Assembly: GCA_963695985.1 (NCBI GenBank) | Contig: CAVOIC010000009.1 | Span: 1-64,000, forward strand | Reading direction: 5' to 3' | DNA length: 64,000 bases | Origin: DATBVX01 sp963695985 | GTDB lineage: Bacteria > Pseudomonadota > Gammaproteobacteria > Steroidobacterales > Steroidobacteraceae | Shown here: positions 19,315 through 29,900 of the stretch, piece by piece | Position numbering within the stretch: the first letter of the stretch is position 1 | Layout of the letters: every line of letters begins with the position of its first letter | Program-made: the position numbers and the translations under genes | Notes under the pieces: model-generated | Told to the model about the DNA's origin: nothing | Databases searched by the model: none | Seen by the model: only the letters and a program-made list of their open reading frames with translations

Positions 19315-19875
19315 ATGATGCGGTCGCGTACTTTATTGGTGCTACTCAAGGCGCTTGCTCTCGTTCTCGGAGCGGTCGCCGCTCAACCCTGTCTTGCTGC
19401 GAGTGGTGAATTCGTCGACAAAGCGGCGCACGTTCTAGCCCTGTTCATCATCATCGTGCTCCCGATCGGCGGGGTCATCCTGTTCTGGCTGGTTCACATC
19501 CTGCCGGAAAAGGTGGCAGAAAAGCGCCATCACCCGCAGAAGGACGCGATCCAGGTGCTATGCCTGCTGTCGCTCGTCTTCGGCGGTTTGCTCTGGCCTC
19601 TCGCCTGGCTGTGGGCTTATTCGAAGCCCGTGCTACACCAGCTCGCGTACGGCCGGGACAAGCACGACGACTACTATGCAGAGCAGGAAGGTGAAGGCGG
19701 GACCGAACCTGCGGCTGAATCCGTGCACGAAGAGCTTGGCCACCTGCGACAGGAGCTGGAAGAGCTGCAGCGGCGCGGCGAGCTGCCCGAAGCGCTGCAG
19801 TCACTGCGCGAGCGCGTGGCGAGACTCGAAAGCCAGACGGCTCCGGACGCGATGGCCGGGGAGGGGGTTCGCTGA
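19315..19875 (+). CDS. DUF3302 inner-membrane protein (YiaW-like)
   Basis: This 186-residue protein has a signal-like hydrophobic start, two further membrane segments (about residues 38-60 and 75-100), and a charged C-terminal coiled coil with HEELGHLRQELEELQRRGEL. This matches DUF3302, the family of E. coli YiaW, which is encoded next to an HlyD-like adaptor (YiaV). Its stop overlaps the HlyD-family start by one base (TGATG). It probably assembles with the adaptor in the inner membrane. The upstream in-frame extension has no ribosome site. Confidence 0.8.
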   Translation: MMRSRTLLVLLKALALVLGAVAAQPCLAASGEFVDKAAHVLALFIIIVLPIGGVILFWLVHILPEKVAEKRHHPQKDAIQVLCLLSLVFGGLLWPLAWLWAYSKPVLHQLAYGRDKHDDYYAEQEGEGGTEPAAESVHEELGHLRQELEELQRRGELPEALQSLRERVARLESQTAPDAMAGEGVR

Positions 19876-21011
19876 TGGAAGCCCTGATCCTTGGCATCTA
19901 CTCCTTTTTCGTCTGGCTGATCTTCATCAAGTTCAAGTGGCTGCCGTGGAACACGACGTCACAGGTGACCGTGGTCGTCATTCCAATCGTCGGGCTGACC
20001 ACGCTCATCCTGATGCTGAACGTCTACGCGCCGTCGTCAGCGGATGTACGCGTGATCAAGTATGTCGTGCAGGTCGTGCCGCAGGTGCGCGGGCGCGTGA
20101 TCGAGGTGCCAGTCGAAGGCAACAATCCTGTCAAGAAAGGCGATGTGTTGTTTCGCATCGATCCCACTCCGTACGAACTGCAGGTAAAAACGCTGGAAGC
20201 GCAGCTGGCAACGACCACAGCCTCAGTTCAGCAACTTCACGAACAACTGAAGTCGGCCGAGGGCAAGACCAAGGCCGTGCGCGCCAAGCTCGAGCTCGAG
20301 CGCACGCGGGTTCAGCAGAACCGTGAGCTCGCCGCGAGCGGTGCAGGAGATCGCTTCGCGCTGGAACAGTCGGCAGCCAACGTGCAGCAGCTCGAATCAG
20401 AGCTGAGCGCAAGCGTAGCAGCCGAGGCCCAGATCCGGGCCCAACTGAACGCGACGGTAGGCGACGATCAGGCGGAGATCGCGCAGATCAAGGCGCAGGT
20501 CGCCAACGCCCGCTGGGAGCTCTCGCAGACGGTGTTCTATGCGCCTGCGAACGGAACCGTCATCAATCTGCAATTGCGGCCCGGTCAGATGGCCACGGCG
20601 CTCGGCATGCTGCCGGTGATGACGTTCGTAGAGGACGAATTCCAGGTGCTGGCGCTCTATGATCAGAACGAGCTGCACGAGGTACAGCCGGGCGACGAAG
20701 CGGAGATCGCGCTCGAGACGTATCCAGGCCGCATCATCAAGGCAACAGTCAACTCGATCGTGTGGGCCCAGGGACAGGGGCAGATCCCCATGAGCGCGAC
20801 GTTGCCGCAGACGGGTGCGCGGCCGATGCCGCCCGGGCGCTTCGCCGTACGACTGGACATCGCGCCCCGCGACCGTGAGCTGTTCCTGGCCGCAGGTGCT
20901 GTCGGCCACGGCGCCATTTACACGCAGCACGGCAAGCACATTCAGATTCTGCGCAAGGTGATCCTGCGCGTTGGCTCGTACCTGAACTGGCTCATTCTCA
21001 AGCTGCACTGA
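19875..21011 (+). CDS. HlyD-family membrane fusion protein (YiaV-like)
   Basis: This 378-residue periplasmic adaptor has two N-terminal membrane helices (about residues 3-22 and 30-52), a lipoyl half-motif with VPQVRGRVIEVPVEGNNPVKKGDVLF, and a long coiled-coil hairpin (about 100-215). The second lipoyl half follows (FYAPANGTVINLQLRPG), then a beta-barrel domain. Such adaptors link an inner-membrane partner to an outer-membrane channel. No ABC, MFS or RND pump is adjacent; only the DUF3302 protein and a NodT-type channel are, so the DUF3302 protein is the likely partner. Confidence 0.88.
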   Translation: MEALILGIYSFFVWLIFIKFKWLPWNTTSQVTVVVIPIVGLTTLILMLNVYAPSSADVRVIKYVVQVVPQVRGRVIEVPVEGNNPVKKGDVLFRIDPTPYELQVKTLEAQLATTTASVQQLHEQLKSAEGKTKAVRAKLELERTRVQQNRELAASGAGDRFALEQSAANVQQLESELSASVAAEAQIRAQLNATVGDDQAEIAQIKAQVANARWELSQTVFYAPANGTVINLQLRPGQMATALGMLPVMTFVEDEFQVLALYDQNELHEVQPGDEAEIALETYPGRIIKATVNSIVWAQGQGQIPMSATLPQTGARPMPPGRFAVRLDIAPRDRELFLAAGAVGHGAIYTQHGKHIQILRKVILRVGSYLNWLILKLH

Positions 21012-21064
21012 TATGGCAGAGCGGCGCCCACCAAGACTCTTCGGGCTCAATCTGGCGGTCAGCG

Positions 21065-22431
21065 GTGTGGCTGCTCGCGGGCGCTGCGCTCACCGGCTGT
21101 ATCCTCGAATCGCCGCCGGCGTCAGAGGATCTAAAGACGGAGATATTGCCCGCTGGAGCAGCGTTGCCTGAGCAATGGACCGCTAGCGGGGCGGGCGCCG
21201 GCAACGTTGAGAGCAACTGGCTGGCCACGTTCTCTGACACGCAACTCGATGCATTGGTGACCGAAGCGATTCAGAACAACGCGGACCTGCGTGCGGCGGC
21301 GGCGCGGGTCGAGCAGGCTGCGGCCTACGTACGGGTCGCGGGTGGGGAGCTCTACCCGGCGGTCGATGCGCTGGGCCGCGGCGGTGGAGAACTGTCGGGC
21401 GACAACTCTGGCCTGCAGGGAGTGCTGGTCAGTGCCTCGTGGGAGCTCGATGTCTGGGGGCGCGTTCGCTACACTGCGCGCAGCGCCGAGGACCAATACG
21501 CTTCCGTGCAGGCGGACTATGCGTTCGCGCGCCAGTCGTTAGCGGCGCTCGTTGCCAAGGCCTGGTTCACAGTCACGGAAGCATCCCTTCAACACGAACT
21601 CGTTGCCAGCATGGTGGCTTCAGCCGCCAAACTGGTGGATCTCGCGCAACAGCGAGCGCGGGTTGGGGCAGGCAGCGAGCTGGACCTCGCGTCGGCAAGG
21701 GTCAGTTACGACACCTATCGCGACAGCCTGCGTCAGGTGGAGCTGGCTCGAGAGCAAGCGCTGCGGTCGCTGGAGCTGCTGGTGGGCCGCTACCCGGCGG
21801 CCGGGATCGCGCCGCCGGCGGATTTCGCACGATTCCCGCCGCCCATACCCACAGGACTTCCATCGGAATTGCTGGAGCGACGACCGGACGTCATGGCGGC
21901 ACAGCAGCGCCTGGCCGCAGCATTCGACAAGGCGAAGGCGGCGCAGGCTGCCCGGTTCCCCCGCATTTCGCTGACGGCCAGCGGCTCGGATATCTCCAGT
22001 GATCTGTTCGTGCTGCAGGATCGCGACAACCCGGTCTGGAGCGCGGGGGGCACGATCTTTGCGCCCTTGTTCCGCGGAGGAGCGCTCAAGGCGCAAGCTG
22101 AAGCTGCCAGCGCCGAACAGAAGCGGCCATGGCGCAATACGTGCAGACGGCGCTCAGGGCCTTCGGCGACGTGGAGAACGCGCTGGCAAGCGAGTTCGCG
22201 CTGAAAGACCGCGAACAGATCCTCACTGCGGGCGTTAGAGAAGCCGAACGAGCGTTGCACCTGGCAGAAGCCCGCTACCGCGTGGGTGCGGGCGACTTGC
22301 GCACGGTCCAGCAGCAACAGCTCGCCTACAACACCTCGAGGATGAACCTGCTGCGAGTGCAGAGCGAACGGCGCGTGCAGCGCGTGAATCTGCACCTCGC
22401 GCTCGGCGGTGATTTCGTGGCGAAGGCCTGA
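21065..22431 (+). CDS. NodT-family outer-membrane efflux lipoprotein (frameshifted)
   Basis: A lipobox (ALTGC) close to the start marks a lipoprotein. Two outer-membrane-efflux repeats follow, with SWELDVWGRVR, LVAKAWFTV and LLERRPDVMAAQQRL, the last typical of NodT/OprM proteins. The frame breaks near 22125, where one base appears to be missing; the next frame gives AQYVQTALRAFGDVENAL and runs to TGA 22431. GTG 21065 is the first start in frame, but ATG 21013 with a further one-base shift would give a more normal signal peptide. Restored length is about 455 aa. It completes a tripartite export module. Confidence 0.82.
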
Positions 22432-22457
22432 CCGTGGCAGCAGCAGGGGGGAGCGCG

Positions 22458-23540
22458 ATGCAGAGTGTCAAGTGGTCGCGGCACTGGATGCTGCTCTTCG
22501 TGCCGCTTGCGGTGGCGCTCGACCGCGTCCCCGGGATCAGTCCGCCGATCGTGTTCCTGGTCGCGGCACTGGCGATCGTGCCGATCGCACGCCTGCTCAG
22601 CAGCAGCACTGAACAGCTGTCGCATTACACGGGCGATGCCATCGGCGGCCTGCTGAACGCGACCTTCGGCAACCTCCCGGAGCTGATCATCTGCGTCGTG
22701 GCGCTCAAGGCCGGTCTGTATGCGATGGTCGCCGCGTCGCTGATCGGCGCGATTCTGTTCAACCTGCTCCTCGTCCTCGGTCTCAGCTTCCTGCTCGGCG
22801 GCTTGCGCCGCCATACGCTGGATTTCAGCGCGCAGGCGGTCAGCGTCTACAGTTCGATGATGTTCATCGCCGTCATCAGTCTGGCCTTGCCCAGCATCTA
22901 CGAGCGCACGTTTGCGTCGAGTGGACCTGTGACGACGAGCCAGGAGACCATGAATGTCGGGCTGGCGGTGCTGCTGCTCGTGCTGTACGGGTTGTATCTG
23001 TTGTTCATGATCCGCACGCATCCGGAAATATTCGCGAGCGTGGGCAAGGGCAAGGCCGAGGAGCACGAAGCACACTGGAGTCTCACCTGGTGCCTCGGCG
23101 TCCTGGTTGGCAGCTCCGTGCTGGCTGCCTTCCTGAGTGAAGTTCTCGTAGGAGCCGTCGAGGGCACTGGCGAGGCGCTTGGCTTGTCGACTCCGTTCCT
23201 CGGCATCGTGCTGCTCGCCAGTGTCGGCGGTGCAGCGGAGGCCGTCTCGGCGGTCAGCATGGCGCGCAAGGGTCGATTCGACCTGTCGCTCGGCATCGCG
23301 CTCGGCAGTTGCATCCTGATCGCCCTGTTCGTGGCACCGGTGCTCGTGTTCGCCAGCTACTTCGTCGGGCCACATCCCTTTCAGCTGTCTTTCAGCCTCG
23401 GCGGGGTCGGCCTGCTGTTCCTCGCGGTGCTCATCGGAGCGATCGTCGCTTCGGGTGGATCGGGGAACTGGTACAAGGGCGTGCAGCTCATCGCGGTCTA
23501 TCTGATGATCGCGCTGCTGCTGTACTTCGTACCGCTTTGA
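22458..23540 (+). CDS. Calcium/proton exchanger (CaCA family)
   Basis: This 360-residue inner-membrane antiporter has about eleven helices. The two inverted alpha-repeat motifs are NATFGNLPELI (about residue 60) and SVGGAAEAVSAVSMARKG (about 255); both carry the acidic residue that binds the cation. It resembles CAX/ChaA-type Ca2+/H+ exchangers. The ATG at 22458 follows a G-rich ribosome site (AGGGGGGAG), while an earlier GTG at 22434 has none. It lies 27 bases after the NodT gene. Confidence 0.88.
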   Translation: MQSVKWSRHWMLLFVPLAVALDRVPGISPPIVFLVAALAIVPIARLLSSSTEQLSHYTGDAIGGLLNATFGNLPELIICVVALKAGLYAMVAASLIGAILFNLLLVLGLSFLLGGLRRHTLDFSAQAVSVYSSMMFIAVISLALPSIYERTFASSGPVTTSQETMNVGLAVLLLVLYGLYLLFMIRTHPEIFASVGKGKAEEHEAHWSLTWCLGVLVGSSVLAAFLSEVLVGAVEGTGEALGLSTPFLGIVLLASVGGAAEAVSAVSMARKGRFDLSLGIALGSCILIALFVAPVLVFASYFVGPHPFQLSFSLGGVGLLFLAVLIGAIVASGGSGNWYKGVQLIAVYLMIALLLYFVPL

Positions 23541-23589
23541 ATCCAGGCGAATCGGTGGTTCCGTAAGCAAGCTGCATCAGGGGTGACAC

Positions 23590-24270
23590 ATGATGACGTC
23601 GGAAAGCCGTTCATCGCTCATGCATCGCTATCTCGACCCGGCCAGTAGCCTGGGCGAGATACTGTTCGGCCTTATCATGACCCTGACCTTCACGCTCGGG
23701 GCCGGCATCATCATCGAGGACGAGGGCCGCGAGGGGGCGCGACAACTACTCATCGCCGTGATCGGCTGCAACATCGCCTGGGGCATCATCGACGGCGCTC
23801 TGTACATGGTCGGCCAGCTCTTTGACCGAGGTCGGCTGCGGCGCCTCGGGCAGTCCATCCGCAGCGCGCCGACTCCTGCCGCGGGCGCATCCTTGGTGGC
23901 CGGTGAGCTCGACGAACTGCTTGCCGACGTCACCAGCGACTCGGACCGTCAGGCACTCTATCGGCGCATCGCCGACAATGTACGGGCTAAGGCTGCTGCC
24001 CCGAATCCTGTTACGAAAGCTGACGTGCTGGGCGCGTTCACGAGCTTCTGGCTGGTTGTTATCGCCAGCGTGCCGGCAGCGATTCCGTTCGTGTTTCTCG
24101 ATGACGCACGTCTCGCTCTGCGGGTGTCCAACGCCATTCTGCTCGCGTTGCTATTCATCACCGGCTACTTGTGGTCACGCTACACGCTGGGCAAGCCTTG
24201 GATCGCCGGGCTCAGTTTCCTGATTGGGGGAGCCGTCCTGGTGGCGGTGGCGATCGCGCTGGGCGGCTGA
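23590..24270 (+). CDS. VIT/CCC1-like membrane protein
   Basis: This 226-residue protein has five predicted helices. The first (ILFGLIMTLTFTLGAG) and second (LLIAVIGCNIAWGIIDGALYMV) resemble the substrate half of the VIT1/CCC1 iron/manganese transporter family. The canonical cytoplasmic metal-binding helix is replaced by a loop with LDELLADVTSDSDRQ. It may be a divergent metal transporter. It follows the Ca2+/H+ exchanger on the same strand, which fits cation handling. Confidence 0.65.
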   Translation: MMTSESRSSLMHRYLDPASSLGEILFGLIMTLTFTLGAGIIIEDEGREGARQLLIAVIGCNIAWGIIDGALYMVGQLFDRGRLRRLGQSIRSAPTPAAGASLVAGELDELLADVTSDSDRQALYRRIADNVRAKAAAPNPVTKADVLGAFTSFWLVVIASVPAAIPFVFLDDARLALRVSNAILLALLFITGYLWSRYTLGKPWIAGLSFLIGGAVLVAVAIALGG

Positions 24271-24312
24271 GCCCGTTGGGCCGCATCCGGCAGAACGCTG
24301 GGGAGGTAAGTC

Positions 24313-25377
24313 ATGCAAGCGCCAGCTCGAGTCGATCTCACGCGCATCTTCCTCCTGCTCCTGATCATCGCGGCGTTGATCGCCGGGAGCCTGTGGACAC
24401 TGCTGCCGTTTCTGGGTGCAGTGATCTGGGCGGCCACTATTGTGGTCGCGACCTGGCCGCTGATGCTTCGGGTTGAGCGCCGGTTGGGCGGCAAGCGTTC
24501 ATTCGCTACCGCTGTGATGACGCTGGTGATGCTTGTAGTCTTTGTCCTGCCGTTCGGCCTGGCCGCCGGCGTACTGCTCGATACGGCGACCCACGCCGCC
24601 GATCATCTCAAAGTGCTCGTGACGCAGGGTCTGCAGCCGCCCCCCGCGTGGCTGGCAGGCATACCCTGGGTCGGTGCCAAGCTCACCGCAAAGTGGCAGG
24701 AGCTGGCAGCGGCCGGCCCCGATGCCCTCGCGGAGGTCCTGCGTCCTTACGTGCGGGAGACCGCGGGCTGGGTCTTGTCGCTCACCGGAGGTTTCGGGCG
24801 CCTCACGCTCCACTTCCTGTTGACGGTCATCGTCGCCGGCATCCTCTACGCCAACGGTGAAACGGCGGCGAAGGGGCTGATTCTGTTCGCACGCCGTATT
24901 GGCAAAGACAGGGGCGAACACACGATTCGACTGGCGGGCCAGGCCGTACGCGGGGTGGCACTTGGAGTCGTCGTCACGGCAGTGGTGGAGGCCCTGATCG
25001 CGGGTCTTGGCTTATGGCTGGCGGGAGTGCCGTACACCGGCGTGCTGGTAGCGCTTGTCTTCATATTCGGTGTGGCGCAGCTCGGCCCGGTGCCCGTGCT
25101 AGTTCCAGTCGTGATCTGGGTCTTCTGGTCCGGACATATCGGCTGGGGAGTCGGGTTGATCGTGGTCACCGTGATCTGTGCCCTGGTGGACAATGTGCTC
25201 AAGCCAATCCTGATTCAGCGGGGCCTGGACCTGCCATTGCTGCTCATCGTCGCCGGCGTCATCGGTGGCATGGTGAGCTTCGGAGTTGTGGGTCTGTTCA
25301 TCGGCCCGGTGATCCTGGCGGTTACGTACACTCTGCTTCAGTCCTGGATCGCCGATGAGCCCGCGGGCGCCGCGTGA
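24313..25377 (+). CDS. AI-2E family permease (YdiK-like)
   Basis: This 354-residue protein of the AI-2E/UPF0118 family has two N-terminal helices (about residues 12-45), an amphipathic central region, then five or six helices ending with GVVGLFIGPVILAVTYTLLQSW, a family hallmark. YdiK-type members are of uncertain substrate. Some family members act in autoinducer-2 export and others in Na+/H+ exchange. The start follows GGGGAGGT, and the stop overlaps the next small gene by one base. Confidence 0.85.
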   Translation: MQAPARVDLTRIFLLLLIIAALIAGSLWTLLPFLGAVIWAATIVVATWPLMLRVERRLGGKRSFATAVMTLVMLVVFVLPFGLAAGVLLDTATHAADHLKVLVTQGLQPPPAWLAGIPWVGAKLTAKWQELAAAGPDALAEVLRPYVRETAGWVLSLTGGFGRLTLHFLLTVIVAGILYANGETAAKGLILFARRIGKDRGEHTIRLAGQAVRGVALGVVVTAVVEALIAGLGLWLAGVPYTGVLVALVFIFGVAQLGPVPVLVPVVIWVFWSGHIGWGVGLIVVTVICALVDNVLKPILIQRGLDLPLLLIVAGVIGGMVSFGVVGLFIGPVILAVTYTLLQSWIADEPAGAA

Positions 25378-25541
25378 TGCGTACCTCGATGCACAGCGCA
25401 GGCTGGCGCGCACTCGAGATCGCGTTGTGGGTGCTCGGGCTCGGGCTGCTGTGCGTCTACGGAGCAGCCCGGGCATGGGCGTGGCAGCAGCAGCAGGCGG
25501 GGCTGCAGGAATTTGCAGGCGAGCGGGCGGTAGTCAATTGA
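25377..25541 (+). CDS. 54-residue membrane protein, sortase-anchor-like
   Basis: The ATG overlaps the AI-2E permease stop (TGATG), and the frame encodes 54 residues: one membrane helix (IALWVLGLGLLCVYGAA) followed by a Trp/Gln-rich stretch and a charged end. The pattern resembles the N-terminal anchor of proteobacterial class D sortases, but the catalytic domain is absent; the next gene is an unrelated flavoprotein. It could be a true small membrane protein or a remnant. Translational coupling on both sides supports expression. Confidence 0.5.
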   Translation: MRTSMHSAGWRALEIALWVLGLGLLCVYGAARAWAWQQQQAGLQEFAGERAVVN

Positions 25542-26926
25542 ACGCGCGGCCCGGGCAGAGCGCGCTGACGCACCTCCAGCAGCTGCTCGGCGATCGGCTG
25601 TCAACATCGTTGGCGGTGCGCGAGGATCACGGGCGCGATCTCACGCACCCGGATGCTCAGCCAGCAGATGCGGTCGTCTATCCGCTGACCACCGCTGAGG
25701 TGGCAGCGATCGTCCGCATCTGCCACGAGCAATCCGTTCCCGTGATCGCCTACGGCGTCGGTACATCGCTTGAAGGGCACGTGCTCGCTCCGCAGGGTGG
25801 TGTGTGCATCGACCTGGGGCGCATGGACCAGGTCGTCGCGGTCAACGAGCGCGACCTCGACGTAACGGTACAGGCCGGCGTCACACGCGAAGCGCTCAAC
25901 GCGCACCTGCGCGATACAGGACTGTTCTTTCCGATCGACCCGGGCGCGAACGCGACTCTCGGCGGTATGGCGGCGACGCGCGCATCCGGTACCAATGCAG
26001 TTCGTTACGGGACGATGCGGGAGAACGTGCTGGCACTCGAGGTCGTACTCGCGGACGGCTCGGTGATCCACACCGGCACGCGCGCGCGCAAATCTGCCGC
26101 CGGCTACGACCTCACGCGGCTGTTCGTGGGATCGGAAGGGACGCTCGGTGTGATCACCGAGGTGACCTTGCGCGTGCACGGCATTCCCGAGGCCATGTCC
26201 GCCGCAGTCTGCGCATTCGACGATCTGCAGGGCGCAGTCGAGACGGTCATCGAAACGATTCAGCTCGGCATACCCGTGGCGCGCATCGAGTTGCTGGACC
26301 AGCTGATGATCCGCGCCGTCAACCAATACTCGAGGCTTTCACTCGCGGACGCGCCAACGCTGTTCCTGGAATTTCACGGCTCGCAGGCCGCGGTCCAGGA
26401 GCAGGCGACGACCGTGGCGTCGATCGCGCAGGAGCACGGTGGGCGGGGCTTCGAATGGGCAGTCAAGCCGGAGGAACGCGCGCGGCTATGGAAGGCGCGT
26501 CACGATGCCGCCTGGGCGGCGCTGGCCATGCGCCCGGGCTCTACGTCCATCGCCACCGACGTGTGCGTGCCGATCTCGCGCCTTGCGGACTGCATCCTGG
26601 AAACGCGCAGGGACGTGGAGTCAGTGGGTATTCAGGCGCCTATCGTCGGGCACGTCGGCGACGGAAATTTCCACTTGGTGCTGCTGGTGAACCGCGCGGA
26701 CCCAGCAGAACTGGCTCGAGCCGACGCGCTCAACGAGCGGCTGGTGCGGCGTGCGTTGGGAATGGGTGGTACGTGCACGGGCGAACACGGCATTGGTATT
26801 GGCAAGCAGAAATTCCTGCTGGAAGAGGCCGGCCCGGCCGCTGTGGCGCTGATGCGTCAGATCAAGCAGACGCTCGACCCCAAGGGAATCCTCAATCCCG
26901 GAAAGATCTTCGCGCCGGCCAGCTGA
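25538..26926 (+). CDS. FAD-linked D-lactate dehydrogenase (cytochrome type)
   Basis: This 462-residue flavoprotein has an N-terminal PCMH-type FAD domain (VIAYGVGTSLEGH, DPGANATLGGMAATRASGTNAVRYG) and an FAD-oxidase C-terminal domain with GHVGDGNFH and TCTGEHGIGIGKQKFL. These fit cytochrome-linked D-lactate dehydrogenases, which pass electrons from D-lactate to the respiratory chain; glycolate oxidase GlcD is the nearest alternative. TTG 25538 overlaps the previous stop (TTGA) and is the best start in frame; no ATG lies near. It is the last gene of the run before a convergent gene. Confidence 0.85.
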   Translation: MNARPGQSALTHLQQLLGDRLSTSLAVREDHGRDLTHPDAQPADAVVYPLTTAEVAAIVRICHEQSVPVIAYGVGTSLEGHVLAPQGGVCIDLGRMDQVVAVNERDLDVTVQAGVTREALNAHLRDTGLFFPIDPGANATLGGMAATRASGTNAVRYGTMRENVLALEVVLADGSVIHTGTRARKSAAGYDLTRLFVGSEGTLGVITEVTLRVHGIPEAMSAAVCAFDDLQGAVETVIETIQLGIPVARIELLDQLMIRAVNQYSRLSLADAPTLFLEFHGSQAAVQEQATTVASIAQEHGGRGFEWAVKPEERARLWKARHDAAWAALAMRPGSTSIATDVCVPISRLADCILETRRDVESVGIQAPIVGHVGDGNFHLVLLVNRADPAELARADALNERLVRRALGMGGTCTGEHGIGIGKQKFLLEEAGPAAVALMRQIKQTLDPKGILNPGKIFAPAS

Positions 26927-26935
26927 AATCTGAGA

Positions 26936-29900
26936 TCAGGGGCTGCCAGCAGTGGCGCGCACCAGGATCGCGTTACGCGCTTGATCGATTTTGCCGCGCA
27001 CTTCATCGACGCGTGCGACATCGAGACGTGAATCGGCGCGCACGCGGCTCAGCTGGTCGCTGAGTGCCTCAAGGTTGCCGCGCAGCCGGGGTAGGTCGGC
27101 CTCTGCGAATCCTTTGACGCCGGCAGCAACCGACTCGGTGTAGCCATTGATCGACTCGAGCAGGATGTCGGGTCGATCGATGAACGTCGCAGCGCGCGCG
27201 CGCAGGCTCAGCATTGGCATACTCGGTTGCGTGAGCACCAGCTCTTCGATCAGCACCAGCGCATCGCGCGCGAAGCGGGGGCGCAGATCCGGGTTGGTCA
27301 CGTGCAAGCGCCAGTTGGCACGCATCAGGACACACTCCGTGAACCACGGGTCCGTCCAGCGCGCCTGTGCCAGTATGGGATCAAGCGGCGGCAGCTCCTG
27401 CCATGTGTCTTGTGCGGCATGACGGCCGGCGGCCAGCAGGGCGGTTGGGACGGGTGCCAGTTGTGCGGCTTCGGCGACGACCCCGGGCGGCGCTGTGCCC
27501 CGGGCCAACTGACCGAGCCAGGGCCGGATCAGGTCGAAGCGGGCGTTCTGGTTCGAAGGGTCGAGTCCCACTGACTCGCGCAGCAGCCGTTGTGCGCCCT
27601 CGACGTCGCCCCGACTGGCGTGGGCCACGGCGCGGACGTACGTTGCGGTGGAAGGTTCGGAGATCAGCTGCGAGATGCGCGCGATGCGGTTGGAATTCGT
27701 CGGATCGGTGACGACGAACTGTGCCAGCCGTCGCGCGACATACCCGAACGCAGAGCTGCGAGGCGCTGGAACCAAAGATCCAGCTCCCAGGGCGCTGCAG
27801 AGGATCGTAAGTCTCCAGGACGCGACTGAGCTTCGCCGGCACGAAGCCAAGTCCGCGATCGTAGACCGTGTCAGTGGCCAGGCGATTGCGGTCGTCGGTG
27901 ATCAGATCCGCGCCGCGAGCCAGCGCCTCCACGCCCGTCTGATCGACCGCCAGAGCCGCGACCAGGTCCTCCGGCACCTCGATGCCGAAGCGTGCGTAGT
28001 GGGCTGGTGACGCCGCAATCGTTGCGCGAAGGTGGGCAGGATCTTCTTCCACAGACAACGTCGCGGCGGAAGCCACGAACACCAGCGTATTCGGATCGGG
28101 GCGGTAGATGCGCACTTGCCTGAACACGTCGAGCAGCGTGGCGGTGAGCGAGCGCAGCAGTTCCTCGTCGAGGAAACTGATGTTCATCCACTGGACGAAG
28201 ACCCCGCCCGAATTGAGATGCGCCGCAACCTGCTGCATGAATTCGCGCGTATATAGATGAGAGGAGCCCGCGGTCCAGGGGTGCGAGGGCTGCGATACCA
28301 CGGCGTCGTAACGCTTGGTGGTCAGCGCGAGCGCACCACGGGCATCGTTCAGCACCACGTGTACACGTGGGTCCGACAGAGGGTCACGCTTGCGCACGCT
28401 GCGCAGCGCGCGATTGGCGTCGATGACGCGCGGCTCGAGCTCGATGACGTCGACCGCACGCACCGAAGGTGGGATGCCGTCGACGACCACGCCACCGCCA
28501 TACCCCACTATCAGTCATCGACTGCACTTCGGGACGTACCAGCACGGCGAGTGGCGACAACCAGAATTCGCCGCTGAACCTGGGCACCGTGCCGCTCATC
28601 TCGATCAGCGCCTCGGGCAGGCCGTTGGTGCGCAGGGCCAGCATGCCGTTCTGCTCCAGCACCACGACGCTGGCCGAGCGCCCGACTGCGTAATAACGCA
28701 GGGCGCCGTCGCCAGCGAGGTTGAGCGGTGAAGTGCGCAGCAGCTTTTCGGGCGGCTGCGGTTTGAAGAGAATGGCGACGGCGGCGAGGGCGGCCAGGAC
28801 GATCGCCGAGTACCTGAGTGGGGCTTTCGCGACTGTGAGGCAGGTCAGGAGCGCAAGGCTTACGTTGACCAGCACCGCGACGTAGATGGCCCCTTCGAAT
28901 CTCAGGGCTGGGATCAGCAGGAATCCAGCCAGTAAGGCCCCAACGATGGCACCGACTGTGTTCCACGCATAGACGCGCGCGCTGGCGACGGCCGCCCGTT
29001 CCGGCTCATCGACCAGGATTCTCACGGCGAGCGGGTATGTCGCGCCAATGAATAGCGTCGCTGGCAGCAGTACGGCCATCGCGAGCCCCGCATTACCGGC
29101 CAGGCCCGCGTGCTGGGGAACGAGCACGTCGATGGCGAGGTAAATGCCAACCGAGGCAAGTCCCGTTGCGAGCTGGCAGATGACGAAGGCGACCAGCGAC
29201 GCTCGCAGCGAGCGGGCGAGGCGGGAAGCGACGGCGCTGCCGGCGCCGATGCCGAGCAGAAAACTGGCCACCATGGTGGCGAAGGCAAAGATGCTGCCGC
29301 CCAGGATGTAACTCAGCATCCGCGTCCAGAGCACCTCGTAAGTGAACGATGCGGCGCCGGACAGGAGCATCACCGGCAGAATCCATGTTCTCCCGAAGGC
29401 CATGCGCGTACTGAGCGGCGGGCGTGATAGGGACGGGGGCCGTTGCGCGCCGGCGGGCGTCGCATCCTGCCACGACGGCGGTGGGCGCCGCGGCGAGACG
29501 GCGCGCGCGATCGCCACGGCGATCGTGAACACGACGACGTTGATCGCTGCGCCGACATAGATCGTTCCGGTGAGCCCAAGTGTGGGCAGCAGCAGAAACG
29601 CGGCACACAGGGCGCCGGCGGCAGCACCGAGCGTGTTGATGGCGTACAGAAAGCCGATGCGTCTGCCGATTTGTTGCGGCGTCGTGACCACGTATCGGGC
29701 CAGCAACGGCAGGGTCGCCCCCATGCAGGCTGTGGGCAAGGCGAGCACGACGAATGCCGCGAGCACGTAGAAGGCGGTCTGCAATCCCGCGTGGCTGTCG
29801 GGGGGTTCGCTGTTGCCCCCGATGGTCGTCACCATCAGCTGCTCGGCCGCCAGCAACAGCAAAGGCACGGCAACCGCACCAGCCCCGGTGACGAACTCGA

